This document shows positions 11,863 through 23,580 of a DNA stretch of 64,000 nt, one piece after another. This DNA is from Cymbidium sinense (lineage: Eukaryota; Streptophyta; Magnoliopsida; Asparagales; Orchidaceae), in contig CM038229.1 in assembly GCA_021442155.1 (NCBI GenBank), forward strand, positions 70,700,443 to 70,764,442, read 5' to 3'. The notes under the pieces are model-generated. The model saw only the letters and a program-made list of their open reading frames with translations, did no database searches and was not told where the DNA came from. Both the position numbers and the translations under genes were made by a program. Numbering within the stretch: the stretch's first letter is position 1; each line of letters begins with the position of its first letter.

Positions 11863-14629
11863 AGAAGGTTGGAAGGTAGATACTCCAAGGCTTCACATGG
11901 TACATAAGATAGGATCTTATGACCAATGCTTATCTTAATCCCTAAAACAATCATTCCAAAATCCTAATTGCATAAATTTATATGAAAAGAAAAAGTGAAA
12001 ATCTAACTAACACCTGTAAAATAAAGGTTAGCTAAAATAAATTACGCAAATCCCAAGCATGTATATTGGACTTATCATCCCACACGTGGGTGACTAAGTC
12101 CACCTGGCTTATTAGACTATGCTTAGCGGTATAAGCACCTACAAACAAAAGTATTTTTATATTTATTTATGGCAGCATCCCTTAAGCACAATCCCCTACA
12201 GAAAATAATAGTTAGACTAAGAGCATCCTACCATTCATTCTATGAGCATACACCCTAACATCCAGTCTAAAATATATTCACAAAACAAAACAAAACATCA
12301 AGCCATACACTGACCTAACCAAAAGCTAGAAGTGATGACTTAGGCTAAAGTGTGTGCTTTGAAGGTTTGTGTGGTATGCTTAGCTATGGCTTTAGGTTCA
12401 AATTTTCTAAGTGTGAAAACATATTCAACTTAGAGGAGGGTTTCATTTAAATTTTTTAATGGTTTTGGGTTGATTTTATTTCAAGTTTTGATTTGTTTAA
12501 AATAGATCCTATAATTAATTACTAAGTTATAAAGAGAGGGAAAGAGAAGCGAACTTCTCTTTCCTTCCCTAACCTAAGTAATTTCTAAAGTTGGTTCACA
12601 TTTTAGTTTTATTTAGATGAATGTTTTGATTAAATATTTTAATTAATCCTAAGTTTAGATGAACTCTAAACAAGCCTATTCAAAAAGAAAGGCATTTTAA
12701 GATTAAATAAAATTAATCAAAATTCACATAACACACATTACTTCATTTCTTTTCCCAACATATATAATATGCATATGGATGGACCGTAAGCATATCTGTA
12801 CATGCAACTAAGAGTGTTTAACACACTTATGATGTATGTTAAGTAATCCATTTAAGGAAATTTAGAAATTTGCTATGCATGATTTTCATTAGTAGAAAAG
12901 TGATTCCTTATCCAAATTTTCATATGCATACATGAGTGTATAAAAGGTATAAGCGGCACCATTGTTAGCACCAGGAGTGTAAGGTAAAAGACCTACTTAG
13001 GTCTACTTAAAGCCTCGCAACCCCGGGATTTTCCAGACTAATATACCACTTTTCTTAAAGACAAGCATGTGTATAAAAGAAATGAAATGGAAAAGAAGAT
13101 TGCAAAAGTTGTATCAGTGGATTCATTTTATTTATGTAATTTATGTATACAAGTATAGGTGACCCCTATTAGATGATAACATAAAGATGAATAGGTTACA
13201 AAATTAAGTAAGTGTTAGGCCCTTTTCAAATGAACCATGTATCTCACCAAATTCCTATTCAAAACTATGTTAAACATAAAGGAGAAAGGAAACCTATGCT
13301 AAGCATACCTTTATGATCTTTCACATGCAAGCTTATAACTAAAGTATAACTAACATCATTTTAGATTTGGTATTTGATTCATGTATTTTAAAAATAATTT
13401 TGGATTTAGTAGTGATAATAGCCACTCATATTTCTACTTTAGCCAACACATGCAAATTTGACATAAAGTAAATAATTTCATTTTTTAAATTTGAATTTGA
13501 AAAATATGAATGCATGAAATCATATGACATACAAGTTTAACATGTTGAGAAATATTCAAAGTAATGAAATCATGTAAACAAACTCACTTTACTTAAATCC
13601 TAAAGAGATTCTTATCGAATAAGAAAGTTTAAAATAAATCAAAGTGAATTCAAAGAGATTTTTGTTTAGTTTGGAGTTTGATTTAATTTTGAAAAGGTGA
13701 GATGAGTTTGCTGTTCCTAACCCATTCCCACAAGTGTTTGATATTTTTGTTTAATTTTTAGATAATTAGATCCATTTTTACGCATTAATTAGGTTAAGGT
13801 ATGAATTAAGTAACTTAATTAACCCTTACCTACACCACCTTAGAAGAATTAACTAAATAATTACAAGGCATGAGATTACATAAAACCCACAAGGAATTTA
13901 AATTTGCAATGCACCTAATAAGAAAAAGGCCTAATGCAAATTGGCTCATAATTAAGAGCTAATTAAGCTAAGAGGTTTAGCTTAAGTAATTTCAAAACAT
14001 CCTTAATTGAACTTAGGTTATTAAACACCTAAGCATCTACCCAAAGTAGATTAATTAAGTTCTAGAACTTTTTAGAATTTTAGAAATTGATTAAGGGGAT
14101 AATTAATGAATTAACCCTTAATTAAGAGGAGATTTAGGAGAGAAGAGGGAGTTTAGAGAATAGCTTAGGAGAAATGCCCCAAAAATATTCCATAAACCTC
14201 TTACTTATTGGGATATGACCTTAATCAACCCTAATCATTGGTTAACATCAATAATCATACCCTAATTATGCTTAATTACATAAGGAGAGTAATTAAGGAA
14301 ACTATATACAATTCTTCTAATCAAGCCTTCAATAAATCCCAAGAAAATTAGGGGAGGCAGAAGTCATCCCCTAAGACATACCCAAGAAATTTGAGATTAA
14401 TTAGAGGCCTAATTAAAAAGTAATTAACAAAATAAACTTTCCAATAAAACCTAAATTTAGAGAAAATTATAAATTAAAACCCATGAAATTAATTTTAAAA
14501 TATTCTAGGTTGAATTATCTTTCCATAAGATTTTATTTCATAATTTTCTAAATTTCCTAGAACGAGTTATAAATTTTTGAAGATCCTTAATTTAATTAGG
14601 ACTTAATTAAGATTTTAATTAACACTAAC

Positions 14630-14780
14630 TAATTCCTGGCTCACGGCGCGATGCGTGGCGGAGGCGGTTAGCACTCTTTACACGCATCATGCTGTGAGGG
14701 GATTTCTTAAGTTGTCAAATCTCGGGTGGCGGCTGGCGGCACACACGGTTTGATCCCTGTCGTCTGATCAATGATCGGAT
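14630..14780. repeat. GC-rich hypervariable patch in LTR A
   Basis: A CpG-containing island (ctcacggcgcgatgcgtggc) in otherwise AT-rich LTR. Counterparts at 8213-8300, 36520-36660 and 56940-57030 keep the position but differ strongly in sequence. No function can be read from it. Confidence 0.6.
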
Positions 14781-14845
14781 GGCCACAGATCTCCCCATGG
14801 TTTAAAATAGATAAAAGGAATTTCTAATGTGCAAAATTATCTCAG

Positions 14846-14874
14846 CCATCCATCTAAATTGCATTGATGGATGG
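14846..14874. repeat. Conserved dyad in LTR A
   Basis: CCATCCAT (14846-14853) and ATGGATGG (14867-14874) are perfect 8-bp inverted arms around 13 bases. Related dyads at the same LTR position occur at 8397-8421, about 36730-36757 and about 57117-57143. It could be a protein-binding dyad or an RNA hairpin. Confidence 0.6.
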
Positions 14875-15949
14875 TTAAGATATCCTAAGTTCTTCCTCTT
14901 GATCAATAGAGATTGTCCATGATCAAGGGGAAGATCTAAGCTCGATATAGCATGGATTTAAATCAAACTCAACCCGTACCATCTAAAGCTAAAGAGCAAT
15001 AAATCCAACGATCAAAAATTGATGGGGTGACATTTTCTTTCATAAAGCTCCACACCACATCGGGTTTAATGGTCAAAAAATCCCATTCCTCACTAGAGGT
15101 GATCATCGACGCTCTATTCCCTTGGAGAAGCTTCGTCTGATTGAGATGAGGCCTTGCTAAAGTTTTGAGCACTTGAGATTGAGTGGATCTTTCTATGGGT
15201 CAACTCTTCCTTAGCTTGAGCTTGGCTTGGTCCAATTCAATCCTTCATTGTTTTTAGAGCTTGGGAAAGAACTTAAGTGAGCACAACTTGGTCACCTAAG
15301 AGTGCTTGAAGAGGGAATTGAGTGGAGTTTGAGTGTGGAGGATGTTGGAGAATGGATTTAGCTCCCATGTTTTCACTGTTCAAAAATCGAGAAATGAGAA
15401 ATTAGAAAGAGCTCTAGGAGGCTTGCTATCACTCTCTGATGGCTCCTAAGTCTCACTAGGAATCATCCATTTGAGTTTTTTTAGGGGGAGTATATCTCCC
15501 CCTTGAAGGATCGGATGATCGACAATGCTCTTGCTATTTTGATCCAATTGATCATAGGTTGTGGGTTTTTTGATCAGTTAGGACTGTGCACATGGTCGGT
15601 TTGAGCCAAGGAGTGGATTGCCAATCTCCCATGTACTTGAATTTGAGCTTGAGAGGGAGTTTGAATTTTCAATTTTGACCCATAGGGTCAGGTTTGGTCT
15701 AAGGACCAAATGGGCTGACCCAAACCCATTGGGTTGGGTGCACCACTCTCCCCTAGGTCCCCTTGAGCTTTTAGGAAAGCCTCAAGTGCATGTGAAAAGG
15801 GTATGACCAAATTACCCATGGATTAAGCCAAAATTTATTCTATGGACTTGGGGTAGGATGGTCATTTTACTATTTTTCCACTTTGGATATGTTGGCTATG
15901 TGTAGAAACTAGGCTTGGCTAAGTTTCATGAGATTTGGAATTCATTTGA

Positions 15950-16660
15950 TAGGGTTTGGCTCATGTTGACCCATTTAGGTCAAAATTGGTCAACTTGGGT
16001 CAAGTTGACCAATAGGTCGAATTGGGTGAAACCAAGGGTTGGGTCAAGTTCATATGACCATTTGAAATGTTTTGGTGGCTTTGGTTTGGTTCAATTTGGA
16101 TTAATTTTGAATTTGGCTCATATGACTTCATTTAGGTCAAATGGGTCAAGTTGACCTATTTGATCCATTTGGCCTATTTGGGCTAGGTCAAGGGTAGGTT
16201 TATGTTAGGTTAGTCATATGGAGTGGATTGGTATCTTTGTTTCTAATCAATTTTGGTTAAGTTCAAATTTGGCTCAACATGACCCCTTTAGGTCATGTTG
16301 GGTCTAAGGTCAATTGGGTTAGGTTAGGTCTAGTTGGCCAATTGAGGCTTTGGTCAAGTTCCACAAGTGATTTGGATGGACTTGACCCATTGGTTTGGAT
16401 CAATTTGGCTTAGATCAAGTTTTGACACATTTTGACCCTTTAGGTCAAAATGGGTCAACTTGGGTCAAGTGGCCAATTGGGCTAGGTTAGGCTCAAATGT
16501 TGGCTTGGTCAAGTTCAAACATAGGTCATGAGTGAACTTAGATCAATGGTTTCAATCAATTTGGCCTATGGTGGAATTTGGCTATGTTAGGTTTCATTTT
16601 GGGTTAAGTGTTGACTTGGTCAACCTTTAGGTTTGACTTGATTTGACCTAAGTTGATTGA
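15950..16660. promoter_or_regulatory. W-box-like (TTGACC/GGTCAA) rich module in LTR A
   Basis: About twenty TTGACC/TTGACT cores, on both strands, are visible by eye in about 700 bp, often as back-to-back pairs (gggtcaagttgacc). TTGAC[C/T] is the core bound by WRKY transcription factors in plants. The same module is in LTR B (37790-38560) and, inverted, in the P 3' LTR (61600-62450), but absent from the short LTRs. Regulation by WRKY is inference; the block could equally be a degenerate internal tandem repeat. Confidence 0.55.
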
Positions 16661-17149
16661 TTGATCATCCCATGATGGTTGTTGATCATGACGAGAGGGA
16701 TATATGAGTTTGGTTCAATCCAATTTGGTTAGGATCAAAATTTGGCTCATAAGGATACTTTAGGCCACTTTATGTCAAGTGAGCCTAAGTGGGTCAAATG
16801 GCTTGGTTAAAACTTGATTTGAAGTTGGTTGATCTTGAAATATGGACTTATGATTGAAATATAAATCTATTTACAAGTGGTTTGAAGTCAAATGGGTTTT
16901 GATCCATTTGACAATTTCATATTCGAAGGAAGAATATGAAAGGGTTTTGGCTTTAATGTTTGACTTAGGTTTTGATTGTTTGATTGAAGTTTGGATTTAT
17001 ATATGAACTCATGATTGTAGGGTTGGTTGAATCATGAGAGAAAATCAAGAGCTTGGCTTGATTTGAGGTTGATTTGGCTAAGTTCAAGATTTTGACTTGA
17101 AAGGCTTATGTTGGATTTTGAGTGGATTTAAGTTTGATTTTGGAATAGG

Positions 17150-17880
17150 TTTTGATTGTTTGAATTTATATTTCATTTATATATGTGAATATAAATGAGA
17201 ATATAAATGGATCATGAGAAAATTTCAAGGATTTGAAGTGATTTGATCATGATTTAGGCTAAGTCCATTAAGAAGGATTTAAAGAACTTAGAAAAATTTT
17301 GAAGTTTGGAGTTTGAATTTTTTGAATTTGGTTTGATTGATTTATATTTATATTTCATTTATATATGTGAATATAAATTAGGATATAAATGAATTATGAG
17401 ATAATCCCATGACTTTGAGGTGATTTGATCAAGATTTACACTAAGTCCATTAATGGAGAATTAATGACTTCAGGAATATTTTAAATTGGAAATTTAATTT
17501 TTGGATTTGATTTGATTGATTTCTATTTATATTTCATTTATATATGTGAATATAAATTAGAATATAAATGAGTTTTGAGAAAATTCCATGAGTTTGAAAT
17601 GATTTGATCATGATTTGGCTAAGTCCATTAATGGAAATTTAAGGACTTGTGAAAATTTTAAATTGAGAATTTTATTTGACAATTTGATTTGATTGATTTA
17701 TATTTATATTCCATTTATATATGTGAATATAAATGATAATATAAATGAATTTTGAGAAGATCTCAAAGATTTGAATTAGTTTGGATTAATATTTTGGTTA
17801 AGTCCTTAAGGGAGGCTTAAGGACTTAAGGCAAAATTTGGACTTAGGAATTTTTGATGGATTTTGATCATGGGTTTCAAT
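17150..17880. repeat. Four tandem ~180-bp subrepeats in LTR A
   Basis: Units start near 17158, 17345, 17525 and 17700. Each contains the dyad-rich 'tttcatttatat' / 'gaatataaatgagaatataa' block, followed by 'gatttaggctaagtcc'. LTR B has four units (38975-39670), the short LTRs two (9240-9600; 57965-58310), and P about two to three (60960-61450). Confidence 0.8.
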
Positions 17881-18165
17881 CATATGAGTTGATTTGAGTT
17901 TGGAGAAAATCAATTAAGATTGATTTGGAGTTTTACTTGAAAGAAGGAAAGTGAGGAATGGTTTAAACTAAGGGTAGGCAAATTTTCTTAACACCCCTAA
18001 GGCATGACCTATTCCTATGGCTAACTCTTCTAAGTTTCTAGTGCTAGGTTGAGTGTTCACCTAATCTCTAGAAGTGTCTTAAGACTAAGGAACTCTTAAA
18101 GTCTAGGAGAAGTTCTATGCCTAAGATGGATGGGTTGAGAGCTCATGCTAAAAATGAGGTCAACA

Positions 18166-21100
18166 AAGGGCGTCCAATAGGTGTGGTGTGACTGACAAGA
18201 AACACCGCACGTATTGGTGTTGACCAAAATTATCAACAACAGCGAAAGATCACAAGTACTAACAGAAACAATCTATCCTTAAACCAAGTCATAGAGAGAA
18301 TCAGGAGCTTAGTGCAATGCGGCTCTACTTATGTTCAATACATAAGAGAGTAGGAAGAATCTACTAAGGGATAGAGTGTGAACCTTCCACTAAAGAAGTA
18401 GGTTCAAGTCATCCACATGGGGATGAAAGGTTTGACTTGATTCTCACTGAGGAGAAAAAGATTTGATTTGTTCCACTGGGGATGAGGGTTGAAATTATTT
18501 TAGTTTTGTTAGGTTTGAATTTTTAGATGAACCTGTTGGTTTGTAATGGATCGTACTAAGTAGGAGCCTCGGAGGCTAAGACGTAACTCGGATTTACCAA
18601 TCCAAAAGGGTAGTCTACTAAACACATAGTAGGACTAGCCAAGCAAAGGGGTGCCTTTCGATGTGTAGCAGCTGTGCTAGGAAGAAGGCATAGTAGATTT
18701 ACATCCTCCAAAGTAGAGACTAGTTGCTAGGATAATTTATTGGGAAGGCAACAGATTGTACCCAACCTAGGGCTGACTATTGAGTGAATGCCACTGGGGG
18801 ACTTAGATCAGCTCAAAGATAGTCAAGATTGATTTCATTTTTTAATTTGTTTATTTTGCTGATGATGGATCCCATAGGTTTGCAATGAACTGCACTGAGT
18901 AGGGGCCATGTAGGCCTAAACCTAACCCAGATTTACCAATTCAAAGGGAGTAGTCTACCAACCACATGGTAGGACTATCCAATCAAGGGGAAATGCCTTT
19001 TGGTATACAATGGTTAAATCTTAAGAAGAAAGCATGGAGACTCACATCTTATAGAAATAAGAAACCATTAGGATGATTGGTTTTTTTGAGCAATAAATCA
19101 AACCCAATTAATTTCATTTTTAGTTTTATTTTGATGGATTTCGTTGGTTTGTGGTGGATCAAACAGAGGATGATCTTATGGAAGCTTAGACCTATCTCAG
19201 GTTTACTAAACCAAAGGGAGTAGCTCCCTGGCTGATGGGAGAACTATTCCACCAAAAGAGTGCCTTTCAGTTTGCAATGATTGATTGAAGAGAAGAAAGC
19301 TCAAGGACTCACATCTTCCACTAGAAGACACCACTAGGGTGATCGATTGCTTTAGGCAACAAATCTAACCCGACCTAGGGCTACCCGTCGATTTACGATA
19401 ATCATGTTAGAAAGAATGCATCATAGTCTTACATCTTTCAAAGCAAAATGACTGCCGAAGTAACCTGCTTGTGGCAAAACAGATTAAACCTGACCGAAGG
19501 GGGACTACGGAGTGAGTGCCGACCCAGGGACTTATCCCAACTCAGGTAGTCAAGGATTAATTTTCATTTTTAAATTATTTATTTTGATTAAATCTGTCGA
19601 TTTGTGATGGATCAAACTGAGAAGGAGCTTATAGAATCCTAGACCTAACTTAGGTTTACTGAACCAAAGGGATTAGCTTCCTAGCCAATAGGAGAACTAT
19701 CTGACCGAAGGAGTGCCTTTTGGTTTGTAATGATCAATTTAAGGGAAGAAAGCTCTGGGACTCACAACTTCCACTAGGAAATATCACTGGGGTGATTGGT
19801 TGCTTTGGGCAACAAATCGAACCCGACCTAGGGCTGCCCGTCAGTTTGCGACAATCATGCTAGAAAGAATGCGTCATAGCCTTATATCTTCCAAAGTGGA
19901 ATGATTGCTGGGGTAACCTGCTTTTGGAAAGATAGATTGAACATGACCTAAGGGTTACTACAGAGTGAGTACCGACCTGAGGATTTATCTCAACTCAGGT
20001 AGTTAGGCAATTCCTATAGGGAGTTCTGCTGACACTACCCTAAAGATAGGATGTCTGCTTGGGAAAAGGGGTCCTTTGGGGGCTTGAATTTCTAATCCAC
20101 AAGTAAGTTAATTTTGTTTGTTTTGTTTAGTTTGATCATGGACCCTATTAGTTTATGGGGGATCAAACTGAGAAGGAGCTTATATCAGCCTAAACCAATC
20201 TCAGATTTACTAAACCAAGGGAGAATCTGAGCATCTGCTGAACAAATTCTCCAACCACAAGGGTGGCTACTATGAAAGGGGGACTATCCAATCCAAAATA
20301 ACATGGGTAGTATATAAATGGGGTCACAAAGGACTTGATCCAAATAGAGTGCCTGCAGGGGATGGAGCCAGTAAGGGCTTAATCCAACACCCTCGAGAAA
20401 ATGATATGGCTAATCATATATCCAATAGGTATTCGATGTCTAACTCAAGGAGAAAGCATGGGGACTCATATCTGCCAAGAGTGGTGTACCCATCGAGTGA
20501 GTCACTGCTAGCATAGCGAATATCAACCAACCAAAGGTGTCCATCAGTTTGCAACAATTAGCCTAGGAAGAAAGCTTGGAGACTCACATCCTTCTGTAGC
20601 TGAACTGACTGCTGGGATAGTCTATCTTCAGCTTGACAGGTGCTAGTCAAGAGAGAAGGAGCCTTTGGGGGACTTATCCTAAACTTCAAATATACTCATC
20701 CTAGTTAGTGCATGATGGCTAGTTCAAGAAGAAAGCACAGGGGCTCACATCTTCTTAAACAAAGTCAACATGAGGTAGCTTACTTGCTGGACGGTGAAAC
20801 CTACCATACTAACAAGACGCTCATTGGTTTGCAATGGTCAGGTTAGGAAGAAAGCATGGGGACTCACATCCTCCAATAAATGACCATTGGGGTGACATAC
20901 TAACGAGGTTGCATGTAGACCTGACTTAGGGCAGCTAGTGAGTGAGTGTCACAGGGGACTTGCTCCCACATCAAAATAGCCTGAGATAAAAGATTTGTGT
21001 TTATTTAGTGCATGTGTTAAAAGGAATAGGATGCCTCTAGGGGACTCTTACACCTAACCTAAAAACACATTGTGTAATTTGATGGAATGATGCCACGGGT

Positions 21101-21480
21101 GGCAACGGGAACCCCCACCAAGAAAGGATGCCATTGGGGGACTCTTACACCTATCTTAGTTATTCTAATATAAATAGGATGCCTCTCGGGTTCTCTTAAC
21201 CTATTCTAAAAGCATCAGGAGATTTTGTTTGTGTTGTGAAAGAGGGATAGGATGCCACAAGGGGACTCTTACACCTATCCTAAACACATCACGGTGGATT
21301 CGTAAGACAAGCAAACAACTCTTCAAAAGAAGAGAAGATTTGATGAATGGAATCAAATTTTGGTTCTTCTTATTAATGATTATTTTTAAACATGATTTGT
21401 TTCATGGGTAATATTTTTTTAGATAGAGCCCATTAATTGGAAGCATCGGGTGTTCCCCTTTACAATCAATAAGATAATAA
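18166..21480 (-). repeat. N2 3' UTR: degenerate long-unit tandem repeats
   Basis: No gene. Recurring landmarks include 'gatggatcaaactgagaagg' (near 19600, 20155; variants near 18545, 18875, 19150), 'gactcacatcttcca', and 'aacccgacctagggct'. Units are irregular, roughly 270-540 bp, with changing order. From 21000 to 21300 a shorter unit, 'aggatgcctctaggggactc', repeats about four times. Such variable tandem repeats between pol and the 3' LTR are known for Tat-lineage elements. No clear polypurine tract adjoins the LTR at 18165. Confidence 0.8.
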
Positions 21481-22600
21481 GTTCCTCCTTAGTAGGCCTT
21501 CTCTATGGCATAGGGGCCTTCTCAAGTGGGTTCAAACTTGCCTCCCATCTTTTGACATGCAATAATTGATCTCCTTAGGACTAACACAAGCTCTCCTACT
21601 CGGAAGGATCTAGGGCAAACCAACTTGTTGTGAGCTTGAATCATTTTGGACTTATACAACTTGAGGTTCCTGGACGCTTGTAGGTGCTTCTCCTCTAAAC
21701 CTTCGAGCTCTTCTAACAGCAACTTTTCATTTTGCTCTGTAGTGATCTTGTTACCCAATACTATCCTTAGTGATGGGAGTTAGACTTCTAAAGGAAGAAC
21801 GACTTCAGACCCATACTCTAAGAAAAATGGGGTAGATTGAGTCAAAGTTCGGTCTGTGGTGCGGTTGGCCCACAAAGCTTCAACCAACTGCTCATTCTAC
21901 TATGGTTTATTGTCATCTAATATTTTCCTTAGGATCTAGATAAGAGTTTTGTTGAATGCTTTTGCTAAGCCATTTGCCCTGGGGTAATAGATGGTGGAGT
22001 ATCTCCAATCTATACCATGTCTTCTGGAGAAGCTGTTGATCTTTGTGCTTTTTAATGCAATACCATTATCAGATATAATTCATCAAGGCACCCTAAACCT
22101 ATATACGATATGATTCCTAAAAAATTGAAGCACATGCTGAGCTGTGACCTCTCTAAGTGGGATGGCTTCCACCTACTTGGAAAAGTAGTCGGTGGCTGTT
22201 AAGATGAATCGATGTCCCTTGGAAGAAGGAGGATCGATCGGACCTATAATGTCGGTACCCCAACATTCAAATGGCCATGAAGCCAATGTAGGGTGTAAAA
22301 CGTTAGGTGGCTGGTGCAGGACCACACCGTGCACCTGAAACTGATGGCATCTCCTAGCAACATCCATGCAATCTATAATCATTGAAGGCCAGTAATATCC
22401 AAGTCGCTTGATCTTCATCTTCATCTTCAGACCAGACTAATGCACTCTACATAGACCTGAATGTACCTTGGTTACAATTCCACAGGCTTCATATTTGTCT
22501 AAACAACGTAACCACATCTGGTCAAAGGACCAGTGGTATAGCATGCCATAAATAAGAGCATAGGAGAGAACTCTCTATTTCACCTGATGGGCTTGTGATT
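21440..22600 (-). pseudogene. N2 integrase, broken
   Basis: Read right to left, the zinc region (about 22520-22330; KMKIKRLGYYWPSMIIDCMD, then RRCHQFQVHG) is followed by the core WPFECWGTDIIGPIDPPSSK (first Asp), then SDNGIALKS (second Asp, about 22060). The third catalytic position reads NGLAKAFNKTL near 21955-21985: N1 and P have Glu here, so this copy carries Glu to Lys. The C-terminal segment (LLLEELEGLEEKHLQASRNL, then GELVLVLRR) ends in a GPY/F-like module near 21500. Several stops, for example in the FRV stretch and after DYFSK. The enzyme would insert element DNA into the host genome; this copy is dead on both frame and active site. Confidence 0.88.
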
Positions 22601-23290
22601 TCTCTTAAGGTAGTTTTCCGGTGTTCAATAGTCTATGAACGGTTGCCTCCAATCCAGCTCCTTGTCCTTATAGGCAATGGCAACCTCCCCTTCAAGAGAA
22701 AGTCTCTCGATGAGTTCAACATCAATAAGGGATATGGCTTGTCTATTTTGGACCCTTATTGAAATGGACTCCTCTTCCGGACATGCCAATTCTTTGGTAA
22801 GTTTGGCCAAGGCATCTGCTACTGTGTTCTTTGCTCGAGGAACCTTATAGATGGTGATTTCATGAATCTGGGCCAACAACTTCGTGGTATATTCATAGTA
22901 ATGATAAAGTTTGGGTTTGAGAACCTGGTAGGACCCGACAATCTGGTTGATGATCAACTAAGAATCTCAAAAGATGTTGATGCTCTTGACACTGATAGTG
23001 ATGGCTAACTCCAGATCGATAATCAAAGCCTCATACTCAGCTTCATTGTTGGTACAGGGGTTGGAAAGATAGTATGAGAATCTTGTCACATCGTGATTTA
23101 GAGTTAGGAGAACTATTCCTACCCCTGCCTTTCCTGGGAGAATAGATTGTGGTGCTTCATCTTTAAGACAAGAAGCAACACCATCAAAATACATCTCCCA
23201 TCGATGGTTGTCAGCCTCCCTTAAGTTCATGATTTATTCATCGGGGAGATGTCACTAAGTGGAGAATCAGCAGGAAGTGGGCATGTTGCT
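22601..23290 (-). pseudogene. N2 archaeal-type RNase H and linker, nearly open
   Basis: Two long frames (23230-22967 and 22957-22625) in the same frame are separated only by two stops around the INIF.DS motif. Motifs in order: WEMYFDGVAS, FSYYLSNPCTNNEAEYEALI, INQIVGSYQVLKPKL, and VPRAKNTVADALAKL. All four carboxylates expected for this RNase H fold are visible. The linker ESISIRVQNRQAISLIDVEL follows. It is the best-preserved copy of this domain in the window and the strongest evidence for the Tat lineage. Confidence 0.88.
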
Positions 23291-23575
23291 AAGAAATCCA
23301 TTAGTGCCTATCCTTTTACTGTACGGAGAGGTACGAATGTGATATCAAATTGTGAGAGTATCATGGACCATTGAGTCAAACATCCAGAAAACATTGGCCA
23401 TGTCATGAGGTACTGCAGTGGATTGGTTTAGGAGATCAAGTTCACCTTATTAGAAAGCATATAGTATCGTAGCTTCTGAGATGCAAAGATCAAAGCTAGG
23501 CAATGTTTCTCAATAGGCGGGTAGTTTGCTTCAGCAGGAATTAGATGATGGCTGAGGTAGTAGAGTGTGCTCTAT
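23291..23575 (-). pseudogene. N2 first RNase H, C-terminal remnant fused to gag
   Basis: The segment encodes PPIEKHCLALIFASQKL and the following YYML / NPLQYLM, matching the RNase H C terminus in N1 (45127-44780). Upstream (toward 23575) it meets gag sequence directly. RT and the first half of RNase H are missing. Confidence 0.82.
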
Positions 23576-23580
23576 TTCTT
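23560..23580 (-). other. Deletion junction gag to RNase H in N2
   Basis: On one side the sequence aligns with N1 RNase H near 45000 (ggtagtagagagcactctcc); on the other with N1 gag near 48535 (ctcatcagaccaatcatacc). About 3.5 kb present in N1 is absent. The joint lies in a CT-rich stretch, consistent with short homology at the break. Confidence 0.8.

Larger units (their letters stand above)
10164..18165 (-). repeat. LTR A: 3' LTR of N2 (long subfamily, 8.0 kb)
   Basis: It runs from TGCGGGTTTAAG (10164) to GAGGTCAACA (18165). From low to high coordinate it holds: the terminal block also found at 32080 and 1389; a region with an A-rich open frame (10823-11122) that is broken in other copies; a CTT microsatellite (11803-11862); about 2.5 kb AT-rich sequence; a GC-rich patch (14630-14780); a dyad (14846-14874); the GGTCAA-rich module (15950-16660); and four ~180-bp subrepeats (17150-17880). 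No protein-coding gene is supported. Eight kilobases is longer than the 5-6 kb I know for Ogre LTRs. Confidence 0.9.

Noticed and set aside
15618..16154. Open frames rich in Trp/Asn/Leu in LTR A (15618-15806, 15915-16154) as genes
   Set aside because: They are translations of the GGTCAA-rich repeat and its flank; the matching LTR B and P sequences are interrupted.
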